64,000 nt of DNA from Cerina sp048266425. GTDB taxonomy: Bacteria > Bacteroidota > Bacteroidia > Flavobacteriales > Flavobacteriaceae. Of this stretch, positions 51,194 through 59,512 are shown one piece after another. The position numbers and the translations under genes were made by a program. Numbering within the stretch: the first letter of the stretch is position 1; each line of letters starts with the position of its first letter. Location: contig JBLWZN010000019.1 of NCBI GenBank assembly GCA_048266425.1, positions 14,374 to 78,373 of the forward strand. Reading direction: 5' to 3'. The notes below the pieces were generated by a model. The model searched no databases. It saw only the letters and a program-made list of their open reading frames with translations, and was not told where the DNA came from.

Positions 51194-54100
51194 ATGAAGT
51201 TTGCGGAATACAAAGGATTGGATCTTCCAAAAGTAGCTGAAGAAGTACTTCGGTATTGGAAGGACCAAGATGTTTTTAATAAGAGCATAACTACTAGGGA
51301 AGGGAAACCAAATTTTATTTTCTACGAAGGTCCCCCTTCCGCAAACGGTATGCCAGGGATCCACCATGTCATGGCGCGGACTATCAAGGATATTTTTCCC
51401 CGGTACAAGACCATGAAGGGTTTTCAAGTCAAGCGCAAGGCCGGGTGGGACACCCACGGTCTTCCCATTGAGTTGGGCGTGGAGAAGGAATTGGGTATTA
51501 CGAAAGAGGATATCGGAAAGAAAATATCGGTTGAGGATTACAATGCCGCCTGTAAAAAGGCGGTGATGCGCTATACCGATGTTTGGAACGAATTGACCGA
51601 GCGGATAGGCTATTGGGTAGATATGGATGATCCCTACATCACCTATAAGCCAAAGTATATGGAATCCGTTTGGTGGCTTTTGAAACAGATTTACGACAAG
51701 GGCCTTATCTACAAGGGATACACCATACAGCCTTATTCGCCAAAGGCGGGAACGGGACTAAGCTCCCATGAACTGAACCAGCCCGGGACCTATCAAGATG
51801 TTACGGATACCACGGTTGTTGCGCAGTTCAAAGTTGTGAAGGAAGCTTTGCCGAATATTTTTAAAGCTATCGAAGGGGATATTTACTTCCTCGCATGGAC
51901 GACCACCCCATGGACATTGCCTTCCAACACCGCTTTGACAGTAGGCCCAAAGATCGAGTACGTGCTGGTAAAGACCTATAATCAGTACACTTTTGAGCCC
52001 ATAAATGTTGTGCTGGCCAAATCCCTTGTCGGGGCGCAATTTTCTGGAAAGTTTGTTGCCGTGGAAAACCAGGAGGCTTGGAGCAATTTTAATAAGGAAG
52101 ATTTTGGTTCTGATAGTAAGAAGAGCAAAATACCCTATCTGGTTATTGGAAGTTGTTTGGGCAAGGATTTGGTCGATATAAAATACGAACAACTCTTGCC
52201 TTATGCCCAACCCTGCCAGAATCGGGAAAATGCCTTCAGGGTCATTACGGGCGATTTTGTGACCACGGAAGACGGGACAGGGATTGTACATACCGCCCCA
52301 ACTTTTGGTGCCGACGATGCCAAGGTGGCCAAGGAGGCTGTGCCGGAAGTACCACCCATGTTGGTGCTGGACGAGAACCAAAATCCGGTGCCCTTGGTAG
52401 ATCTACAAGGTAGGTTTCGGCCCGAAATGGGCGAGTTTGCCGGTAAATATGTCAAAAACGAATACTACGAAGATGGCGAGGCCCCGGAAAGATCCGTGGA
52501 TGTGGAACTGGCAATCAAACTTAAAGAAGAGAACAAGGCCTTTAAGGTCGAGAAATATGTCCACAGCTATCCCAATTGTTGGCGAACGGATAAACCCATA
52601 TTGTACTATCCCTTAGACTCTTGGTTTATAAAGATTACCGATGTAAAGGAAAGAATGTACGAGCTTAACCAGACCATCAATTGGAAGCCCAAAGCCACTG
52701 GTGATGGTCGTTTTGGCAACTGGTTGGCAAACGCAAATGATTGGAACCTCTCCCGTTCCCGATATTGGGGCATTCCCTTGCCCATTTGGCGTACGGAGGA
52801 TGGCAAGGAAGAGGTCATCATCGGATCTGTTACAGAACTTAAGGACGCAATTGCAAAGGCCATAGCAGCCGGCGTTTTAAAGGAGGATATTTTCGCCGAT
52901 TTTGTGGTCGGGGATATGAGCGAGGAGAATTACGATACCATAGACCTCCATAAAAACATCGTAGATCAAATAACCTTGGTCTCCCCTTCCGGGAAACCGA
53001 TGAAAAGGGAGAGCGACCTCATCGACGTTTGGTTCGATAGCGGTTCCATGCCCTATGCCCAATGGCATTATCCCCATGAAAACAAGGAGCTTATTGATCA
53101 AAACAAGACTTTTCCGGCCGATTTTATCGCAGAGGGCGTAGACCAGACCCGGGGATGGTTCTATACCTTGCATGCAATCGCCACAATGGTCTTTGATTCC
53201 GTGGCTTATAAAAATGTAGTTTCTAACGGGCTGGTACTGGACAAGGAAGGCAAGAAAATGTCCAAACGATTGGGCAATGCGGTAGATCCCTTTGAGACCA
53301 TGGATGCCCATGGACCGGACGCTACACGTTGGTATATGATTTCCAATGCCAACCCATGGGACAATCTTAAGTTTGATGAGGAAGGTATTGTTGAGGTGAA
53401 ACGGAAGTTTTTCGGCACCTTGTACAACACCTACTCCTTTTTTGCACTCTATGCCAATGTGGATGGGTTTTCATACGAGGAGGCAGAAATACCCTTGGCG
53501 GAACGTCCCGAAATAGATCAATGGATCTTGTCGGAATTGCATACGCTTATCAATTTGGTGGATGGAGCATACGCGGATTATGAACCGACCAAGGCAACCC
53601 GGGCAATCTCCGATTTTGTACAGGAGAACCTGAGCAATTGGTACGTACGTTTGAGCAGGAGGCGCTTTTGGAAGCCGGCCCGACAGGGTCATTCTGGCGG
53701 GGGAGATTATCAACAAGACAAGATTTCGGCATACCAAACACTGCATACTTGTTTAATCACTGTGGCCAAGCTGTCCGCTCCCGTGGCACCATTTTATATG
53801 GACCAACTTTATCAAGACTTAACAAAAATTACTGAAAAAGAAACTTTTGAAAGCGTACATTTGGCCGATTTCCCTAGCTTTGACCCTGCCCTGATAAACA
53901 AGGCATTGGAAAGCAAGATGGCCAAGGCGCAGACAATTTCGTCCCTGGTGCTTTCTATACGTCAAAAGGAAAAGATAAAGGTTCGACAGCCGCTTCAAAA
54001 AATAATGATCCCAATATTGGATCAAAAGCAGAGGAAAGAGATCGAGGCCGTAGCACATTTGATCAAATCGGAGGTCAACGTAAAGGAAATTGAATTACTT

Positions 54101-54643
54101 GATGATGCTTCGGGAATTTTGGTGAAGCGGATCAAGCCCAATTTTAAGGTGCTGGGACCGCGTTTTGGAAAGGATATGAAATTGATTTCCCAAGCTGTTG
54201 GCAAGTTGGGACAGGAGGATATCCAAGAAATAGAGCAGCAAGGCGAAATAATACTTGATATTGAAAATAAAAGTATTAAATTACAGTTAGGAGAGGTAGA
54301 GATTTCCTCACAGGATATAGAGGGATGGTTGGTAGCGAGCGCAGGTGCAATTACCGTCGCTTTGGACATCACCATCAACGATGGTCTTAAAAAGGAAGGC
54401 ATTGCAAGGGAACTCGTAAACCGCATTCAAAACCTTAGAAAGGAATCGGGCCTTGAAGTTACCGATAAAATCGATGTAAAGATTTTGAAGGACGGGCAGT
54501 TAGAAAAAGCGGTGCAAAGCAATATCGATTATATCAAGACCGAGACCTTGACCGCGGAACTTAAATTGGAAGATAAAATGGATGAAGGCATTGCAATTGC
54601 CTTTGATGACGTAAACACAAAATTGTATATCATTAAACATTGA
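51194..54643 (+). CDS. ileS: Isoleucyl-tRNA synthetase
   Basis: From the ATG at 51194 (MKFAEYKGLDLPKVAEEVLR) the protein is 1149 residues, the long type found in Bacteroidota. The class I HIGH box appears as NGMPGIHHVMAR (about 55-66) and the KMSKR loop as KEGKKMSKRLGN (about residue 685). The connective-polypeptide editing domain (about 190-400) contains TTPWTLPSNTA and the GIVHTAP motif. It charges tRNA-Ile and hydrolyses Val-tRNA. It is first in a cluster with the dksA-like gene (4-bp gap), a DUF4097 gene and lspA. Confidence 0.97.
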   Translation: MKFAEYKGLDLPKVAEEVLRYWKDQDVFNKSITTREGKPNFIFYEGPPSANGMPGIHHVMARTIKDIFPRYKTMKGFQVKRKAGWDTHGLPIELGVEKELGITKEDIGKKISVEDYNAACKKAVMRYTDVWNELTERIGYWVDMDDPYITYKPKYMESVWWLLKQIYDKGLIYKGYTIQPYSPKAGTGLSSHELNQPGTYQDVTDTTVVAQFKVVKEALPNIFKAIEGDIYFLAWTTTPWTLPSNTALTVGPKIEYVLVKTYNQYTFEPINVVLAKSLVGAQFSGKFVAVENQEAWSNFNKEDFGSDSKKSKIPYLVIGSCLGKDLVDIKYEQLLPYAQPCQNRENAFRVITGDFVTTEDGTGIVHTAPTFGADDAKVAKEAVPEVPPMLVLDENQNPVPLVDLQGRFRPEMGEFAGKYVKNEYYEDGEAPERSVDVELAIKLKEENKAFKVEKYVHSYPNCWRTDKPILYYPLDSWFIKITDVKERMYELNQTINWKPKATGDGRFGNWLANANDWNLSRSRYWGIPLPIWRTEDGKEEVIIGSVTELKDAIAKAIAAGVLKEDIFADFVVGDMSEENYDTIDLHKNIVDQITLVSPSGKPMKRESDLIDVWFDSGSMPYAQWHYPHENKELIDQNKTFPADFIAEGVDQTRGWFYTLHAIATMVFDSVAYKNVVSNGLVLDKEGKKMSKRLGNAVDPFETMDAHGPDATRWYMISNANPWDNLKFDEEGIVEVKRKFFGTLYNTYSFFALYANVDGFSYEEAEIPLAERPEIDQWILSELHTLINLVDGAYADYEPTKATRAISDFVQENLSNWYVRLSRRRFWKPARQGHSGGGDYQQDKISAYQTLHTCLITVAKLSAPVAPFYMDQLYQDLTKITEKETFESVHLADFPSFDPALINKALESKMAKAQTISSLVLSIRQKEKIKVRQPLQKIMIPILDQKQRKEIEAVAHLIKSEVNVKEIELLDDASGILVKRIKPNFKVLGPRFGKDMKLISQAVGKLGQEDIQEIEQQGEIILDIENKSIKLQLGEVEISSQDIEGWLVASAGAITVALDITINDGLKKEGIARELVNRIQNLRKESGLEVTDKIDVKILKDGQLEKAVQSNIDYIKTETLTAELKLEDKMDEGIAIAFDDVNTKLYIIKH

Positions 54644-54647
54644 GATT

Positions 54648-55031
54648 ATGGCCGATGACTTGAAAGTAAGGTATTCCGATAAGGATTTGGAAGAATTCAG
54701 AATGCTGATAGAAGAGAAAATGGAAAAGGCAAAATCCCATTTGGATTTGCTAAGGAGTTCTTATATGAACGATGGAAATAACGGTACGGACGACACATCG
54801 CCTACCTTTAAGGCCTTTGAGGAAGGTTCCGAGACTATGAGCAAGGAAGCCAATACCCAATTGGCAATTAGGCAGGAAAAGTTTATCCGCGACCTAAAAA
54901 ACGCCTTGCAGCGAATAGAGAACAAAACCTATGGTATCTGCAGGGTAACCGGGAAACTTATCAATAAGGAGCGTCTAAAATTGGTTCCCCATGCCACATT
55001 GAGCATAGAAGCCAAGAACATGCAGAAATAA
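54648..55031 (+). CDS. DksA/TraR-like protein lacking most zinc cysteines
   Basis: The 127-residue protein has the DksA coiled-coil part (about 10-90) and the C-terminal globular region (YGICRVTGKLINKERLKLVP), but of the four zinc-finger cysteines only C98 remains; the others are T101, S119 and A122. The acidic DDTSPT turn near 48-53 takes the place of the DksA coiled-coil tip. In relatives it modulates RNA polymerase with ppGpp. The stop of ileS is 4 bp upstream. The cysteine loss is frequent in Bacteroidota. Confidence 0.88.
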   Translation: MADDLKVRYSDKDLEEFRMLIEEKMEKAKSHLDLLRSSYMNDGNNGTDDTSPTFKAFEEGSETMSKEANTQLAIRQEKFIRDLKNALQRIENKTYGICRVTGKLINKERLKLVPHATLSIEAKNMQK

Positions 55032-55058
55032 TCGTGATTTGATTTCCCAAACTAGGAA

Positions 55059-55094
55059 ACTGCACCTCCAGAACTTCATGTATGGGCGTGCAGT
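55059..55094 (+). terminator. Terminator-like hairpin after the dksA-like gene
   Basis: The arms ACTGCAC (55059-55065) and GTGCAGT (55088-55094) are followed by CTTCTATTTC. The U-tract is interrupted, so the strength is unclear. Confidence 0.55.
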
Positions 55095-55191
55095 CTTCTA
55101 TTTCAACCTAAACAAAAGGTTTAGTGGGAACCTTGTTGGCCTATATTTTGCAGCCTAAGGTATCCTTGAGACTTATTTTGGCTAATTCTAA

Positions 55192-55809
55192 ATGAAAAAT
55201 GTATTTTGGATAATTTATCTGCTGGCTTTCAATGGTTATGCACAACGGGTCATTGAAAGATCCTTGATAGATCCACAGATTCAATTTATTCAGATCGATG
55301 CCCACGATTGTTTTGAAGTTTTCCTTAAAACATCCGAAAATAAAGAGTTTAGGGTAGAGGCCGTTTTGGAGGGAGAGTATAGGAACGATATCGATATACG
55401 TTTGGTTGAAGAAGGGGATAGGTTGATTATTGCTACCGGATACGACCCGACTTTTGACCTTCCCAATGATAAGTTGAGCACCCTTAAAAACGTTTCCATT
55501 GCCCTGGAAATTGCGATTCCCACTAACAAAAGCGTAAAGATCTATGGAAATAGTTGTTCCGTTTCGATCCGAGGCATCTTTGATAATTTGGATGTAATTT
55601 TAGCGGACAGACCCTGCGATTTGCGGGTAGAGGCCAAGAATGCTACTGTGCATACCCAAAGCGGCGATATTTTTTTGAGCTGCCGTATGGGAATCGTAAA
55701 AATGGAGACGACCTATGGTAAAATTTACAGGGAACCTATACCGAAAGGGAGCGACCATTTTTTTCTGACTTCCACAACAGGTGATATCCATCTTATCAAA
55801 ACCGATTAA
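55192..55809 (+). CDS. DUF4097-type secreted beta-repeat protein
   Basis: The 205-residue protein has a signal peptide (MKNVFWIIYLLAFNGYAQ) and beta-helix-like repeats of the putative adhesin family (VEAVLEGEYRNDIDIRLVEEG, SVKIYGNSCSVSIRGIFDNLDV, ATVHTQSGDIFLSCRMGIVKMETTYGKIYRE, STTGDIHLIKTD). It is probably periplasmic or surface-associated; function unknown. It lies between the dksA-like gene and lspA, which are often direct neighbours in related genomes. Confidence 0.75.
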   Translation: MKNVFWIIYLLAFNGYAQRVIERSLIDPQIQFIQIDAHDCFEVFLKTSENKEFRVEAVLEGEYRNDIDIRLVEEGDRLIIATGYDPTFDLPNDKLSTLKNVSIALEIAIPTNKSVKIYGNSCSVSIRGIFDNLDVILADRPCDLRVEAKNATVHTQSGDIFLSCRMGIVKMETTYGKIYREPIPKGSDHFFLTSTTGDIHLIKTD

Positions 55810-55815
55810 TATTCC

Positions 55816-55823
55816 TATTTTTG
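55816..55823 (+). promoter_or_regulatory. -7 element (TATTTTTG) for lspA
   Basis: A full TAnnTTTG match, 20 bp before the ATG at 55844, and 7 bp after the stop of the DUF4097 gene. It decides the lspA start. Confidence 0.6.
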
Positions 55824-55843
55824 CCGGATATATCAACGAAAGA

Positions 55844-56485
55844 ATGAGTTTAAAAAAATCCCTGGCTCTTATTGTGCTGATCCTCGTTGTGGATCAATTG
55901 AGCAAAATCTATATCAAGACCAATTTTGTATTGGGCGAATCGGTTCCGGTTTTCAGTTGGTTCAAAATACTTTTTATAGAGAACGAAGGAGCGGCATGGG
56001 GTACCAAACTAAGTGATATACTCCCAATTTCGGAAGTTTCAGGTAAACTGTTTTTAACCGTTTTCAGACTTTTTGCGATAGTTGGAATAGGGTATTGGCT
56101 CTTGGATACGATAAAAAAGGGGGCGTCTAGGACCTTGATAATAGCCGTTTCCCTAATTTTTGCGGGAGCTTTGGGCAATATTATCGATTCCGTATTCTAT
56201 GGCACTTTGTTTAATGACAGTTACAACCAAGTGGCTACTTTGTTTTCTTCGGAACCATACGGCCACCTTTTCCACGGCAAGGTGGTAGATATGCTTTATT
56301 TTCCTTTAATAGACACTACTTGGCCCCAGTGGATGCCGGTTATAGGTGGTAACAATTTCAGATTTTTCGAACCGGTTTTTAATATTGCCGATACAGCTAT
56401 TAGTACGGGGGTGGGAATATTGATCGTGTTTAATAAAAAGGCATTCGGAAAGAAGGAAATGGAAACTGCCCCTCAAAAGGAATAG
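55844..56485 (+). CDS. lspA: Lipoprotein signal peptidase (signal peptidase II)
   Basis: From the ATG at 55844 (MSLKKSLALIVLILVVDQLS) the protein is 213 residues, longer than proteobacterial LspA (about 165), as usual in Bacteroidota. It has four membrane helices; the conserved VDQLSK motif opens the protein and the catalytic aspartates lie in GNIIDSVFYG (about 122) and FNIADTAIS (about 187). It cleaves prolipoproteins at the inner membrane, and the window encodes many lipoprotein substrates. Its end overlaps the convergent 5-FCL gene by 13 bp. Confidence 0.94.
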   Translation: MSLKKSLALIVLILVVDQLSKIYIKTNFVLGESVPVFSWFKILFIENEGAAWGTKLSDILPISEVSGKLFLTVFRLFAIVGIGYWLLDTIKKGASRTLIIAVSLIFAGALGNIIDSVFYGTLFNDSYNQVATLFSSEPYGHLFHGKVVDMLYFPLIDTTWPQWMPVIGGNNFRFFEPVFNIADTAISTGVGILIVFNKKAFGKKEMETAPQKE

Positions 56486-57033
56486 ACTTTCTCGGGCGTA
56501 ACGCAATAGTCCATTGGGATATCATCTTTGCGAAGACCTCTGATTTCAGGCTCGGGCCCAAAGAGGGACAATCCTATCTTTAGGACATCTGGCCTACACT
56601 CCTTAAGAAAATTGTCATAGTAACCTTTTCCATAACCGATCCTGTTGCCCAAGGTGTCGAAAACCAAAAGTGGGATAAAGACCACATCAATTTTATTGGG
56701 GGGTACCTCAAGGCTGTCCACAGGTTCTGGAACACCCCATTTGTTGGGTTTTATAACGGTACTATCCGTAAGAAGATAGTTGATAAGGGTATTGTTGTCG
56801 CCCATTTTGGGCAAAACAATATTTTTATCCTTTCCTTGAAGAATGGATAATACAACATGGGTATCCACCTCCCTTTTTTCCACAATGGGTAAAAAGAGGT
56901 GATAGTAACTAAACTTCCAAATAGGAAGTTCAAGAAGATTATTGGCAATGCGAATACTGTAGTTGGAAAGTGCTTCGGGAGATATTCCCATTCTGCGGGC
57001 CATATATTCTGACCGCAAAGCTTTTTTCAACAT
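56473..57033 (-). CDS. 5-formyltetrahydrofolate cyclo-ligase
   Basis: The 186-residue protein has the family order MLKKALRSEYMARR, YYHLFLPIVEKREVDTH, a WGVPEP segment and the ATP-binding GYGKGYYDNFL (about 135-145). It converts 5-formyl-THF to 5,10-methenyl-THF with ATP in one-carbon metabolism. Its 3' end overlaps lspA tail-to-tail. Confidence 0.92.
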   Translation of the reverse strand: MLKKALRSEYMARRMGISPEALSNYSIRIANNLLELPIWKFSYYHLFLPIVEKREVDTHVVLSILQGKDKNIVLPKMGDNNTLINYLLTDSTVIKPNKWGVPEPVDSLEVPPNKIDVVFIPLLVFDTLGNRIGYGKGYYDNFLKECRPDVLKIGLSLFGPEPEIRGLRKDDIPMDYCVTPEKVYSF

Positions 57034-57087
57034 AAGAATCGATTAAGTCTTTCGAATTTGGGGAAATTCTTATAAACTATAAATTAC

Positions 57088-57309
57088 CTATTGCTTCGTA
57101 GTAGACACTTCAAAATAAATTTTGAAAAGTAACATAAGTACCAAATAAGTGCCTAAGGTGATCAGGTAGATGTCCATAAGTTCTTTGATGTTATATTTTG
57201 ATTTTTTAAATGTAAAAAAAAAACTTAATAAATCCCATAAAGTGTAAAAAATTATCGATGAAATGCACTTATTTAACAAATCGTTGAAATTCGCTGTACT
57301 TATTAACAT
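57088..57309 (-). CDS. Possible small membrane protein
   Basis: The frame is 73 codons, ending in MDIYLITLGTYLVLMLLFKI then YFEV, a clear transmembrane helix that could be a 29-residue protein starting at 57175-57177. The upstream part is AT-driven (FFFTFKKSKYN). No family is recognised. It could also be chance in AT-rich DNA. Confidence 0.3.
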   Translation of the reverse strand: MLISTANFNDLLNKCISSIIFYTLWDLLSFFFTFKKSKYNIKELMDIYLITLGTYLVLMLLFKIYFEVSTTKQ

Positions 57310-57454
57310 AAGTAAAAAACGTTACATATTAACTTAATGCATTAATAGTCAAGAAGTTAATAATTTATCCTTAAATTTTCTTGGATAAGTTCATTATCAC
57401 TTCAAAAGCACAAAAATTGGATGAATCACAATAAATTATCGTTGAAATGCACTT
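57250..57454. repeat. Near-identical 21-bp repeats before uvrC
   Basis: AATTATCGATGAAATGCACT then T at 57250-57270 and AATTATCGTTGAAATGCACT then T at 57434-57454 differ by one base. A third version (ATCGTTGAAATTCGCTG) lies at about 57280-57296. This may be a regulator site; its role is unknown. Confidence 0.5.
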
Positions 57455-57554
57455 TTTGGGTTTGTTTTTGAGAGTTAAAACAGCAACTATCTACCTTTTG
57501 ATCTTAGTCCTGCAACAAAAATGATCGCTTTTTTTATCTGTGACCGAATTGGTT

Positions 57555-57562
57555 TAACTTTG
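57555..57562 (+). promoter_or_regulatory. -7 element (TAACTTTG) upstream of uvrC
   Basis: A full TAnnTTTG match, 156 bp before the ATG at 57719. Confidence 0.45.
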
Positions 57563-57718
57563 TTTCTTAGGGTTATTGCTCTAATAGGCCACATTTTTTT
57601 GCTGCAAAATGATACCCTGAAGTCATCGTTAAATAAATTGAAATTACTGGCCAATTTGGTAAAAAGACCCTAACTTGACTTTTTCAATGGTTCCCAAATT
57701 TATAGCCATTTTAGAACT

Positions 57719-59506
57719 ATGTCCGAAATTCCCATAAAAGTACAATTGAGCACTTTGCCAACTGGGCCCGGCGTCTATCAATTTTATGATGCCGAAGGGA
57801 AAATATTGTATGTGGGCAAGGCCAAGAACCTAAAAAAACGGGTCAACTCCTATTTTTCCAAGAACCATGAAAACGGAAAGACCCGGGTACTTGTAAAGAA
57901 AATAAGGTCGCTAAGGCACATCGTGGTACCGACGGAATCGGACGCATTGTTGTTGGAGAACAACCTGATTAAAAAGTATCAGCCCAGGTATAACATACTG
58001 CTCAAGGACGACAAGACCTACCCTTGGATCTGTATCAAGAACGAGCGTTTTCCCAGAATCTTCCCCACCCGGAAAATAATCAAGGATGGTTCGGAGTATT
58101 TTGGTCCCTATACCAGTATGAGAACGGTTAAAACCCTATTGGACCTCATAAAAAGTGTCTATCCATTGCGAACCTGCAACTACGATCTTTCAAAGGATAA
58201 GATAGACGCGGGCAAATACAAGGTGTGTTTGGAATACCATCTGGGGAATTGTATGGGGCCTTGCGAAGGGCTTCAATCCTATGGGGATTATCAAAAGCAA
58301 GTAGAGGACATAAGGGAAATTATCAAAGGAAACTTTAAATCTTCCCTACACCATTTTAAAAGGCAGATGAAATTGCTGGCAGATGAAATGAGGTTTGAAG
58401 AGGCACAACACATGAAGGAAAAAATAGAGGTTCTGGAGAACTACCAGGTAAAAAGCACTATTGTTAACCCTAAAATTAACAATGTGGACGTGTTTTCCAT
58501 AATTTCGGATGATGTATTTGCTTATGTGAATTTTTTGCAATTGGCACATGGAGCCATCATCCGGTCGCATACCATGGAAATCAAGAAGAAATTAGGGGAG
58601 ACCGATAGAAATCTTTTACAACTGGCCATCTTGGAAGTTCGGCAACGGTTCAATTCCCTTTCCAACGAGCTGTATGTACCTTTCGATTTGGTGAGCGAGC
58701 CCCATCTTAAAATAACGGTTCCCAAACTTGGTGACAAAAAGAGGATTTTGGAGCTGTCCGAACGAAATGCAAAATTGTATAGACAAGAACGATTTAATCA
58801 AATTAAGATTACAGATCCGGACAGGCATACCAATAGGGTCATGGCACAGATGAGGAAAGATCTGCGTCTGTCCCAGGAACCAAGACATATAGAATGCTTT
58901 GATAACTCCAATATTCAAGGTACCCATCCGGTTGCGGCTTGTGTAGTATTCAAGGACGGCAAACCTTCCAAAAAGGATTACAGACACTTTAACATAAAGA
59001 CCGTTGATGGTCCGGACGATTTTGCCTCCATGGAGGAAGTTGTTCACAGGCGATACAAACGGTTGTTGGAAGAAAGCGAGCCGTTGCCCCAGCTCGTAGT
59101 AATAGACGGGGGCAAGGGCCAATTGTCATCGGCCTTGAAAAGTCTGGAATTACTGGGACTCAGGGGAAAAATAGCAATTATTGGGATAGCCAAGAGATTG
59201 GAGGAAATCTATTTTCCCGATGATCCGATCCCCCTTTATTTGGATAAAAAATCCGAATCCTTAAGAATTATTCAACAACTTCGCAATGAAGCGCATCGGT
59301 TTGGGATTACCTTTCACAGAACTTTGAGAAGCAAGGCGGCCATTGTATCGGAATTGGAAGAAATCGAGGGAATCGGAAAAAAAACGGCCCAGGACCTGTT
59401 AAAGAATTTTAAATCCGTAAAGCGCATTAAGGAAGCCTCGCTGGAGAATTTAGCTGAAAAGATAGGGATCTCCAAGGCAAAAAAAGTATACGGAACATTT
59501 CATTAA
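57719..59506 (+). CDS. uvrC: Excinuclease ABC subunit C
   Basis: The 595-residue protein has the GIY-YIG nuclease (GPGVYQFYDAEGKILYVGKA, about 12-31), the UVR domain (about 205-240), the RNase H-like C-terminal nuclease (IECFDNSNIQGTHPVAACVVF and VVIDGGKGQLSSAL) and a final helix-hairpin-helix (IEGIGKKTAQDLLKNF). It makes both incisions in nucleotide-excision repair with UvrA/B. The next gene starts 6 bp later. Confidence 0.96.
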   Translation: MSEIPIKVQLSTLPTGPGVYQFYDAEGKILYVGKAKNLKKRVNSYFSKNHENGKTRVLVKKIRSLRHIVVPTESDALLLENNLIKKYQPRYNILLKDDKTYPWICIKNERFPRIFPTRKIIKDGSEYFGPYTSMRTVKTLLDLIKSVYPLRTCNYDLSKDKIDAGKYKVCLEYHLGNCMGPCEGLQSYGDYQKQVEDIREIIKGNFKSSLHHFKRQMKLLADEMRFEEAQHMKEKIEVLENYQVKSTIVNPKINNVDVFSIISDDVFAYVNFLQLAHGAIIRSHTMEIKKKLGETDRNLLQLAILEVRQRFNSLSNELYVPFDLVSEPHLKITVPKLGDKKRILELSERNAKLYRQERFNQIKITDPDRHTNRVMAQMRKDLRLSQEPRHIECFDNSNIQGTHPVAACVVFKDGKPSKKDYRHFNIKTVDGPDDFASMEEVVHRRYKRLLEESEPLPQLVVIDGGKGQLSSALKSLELLGLRGKIAIIGIAKRLEEIYFPDDPIPLYLDKKSESLRIIQQLRNEAHRFGITFHRTLRSKAAIVSELEEIEGIGKKTAQDLLKNFKSVKRIKEASLENLAEKIGISKAKKVYGTFH

Positions 59507-59512
59507 AAATAT

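Larger units (their letters stand above)
57034..57718. other. AT-rich region with a possible small membrane ORF and a repeated 21-mer
   Basis: 685 bp before uvrC. The minus strand holds a possible ORF (57088-57309). The plus strand has near-identical 21-mers at 57250-57270 and 57434-57454 with a third, looser one at about 57280-57296, and a TAACTTTG promoter element at 57555-57562. Confidence 0.5.

Noticed and set aside
51758..52381. Open frame of 207 codons on the minus strand within ileS
   Set aside because: Shadow of the ileS editing domain.
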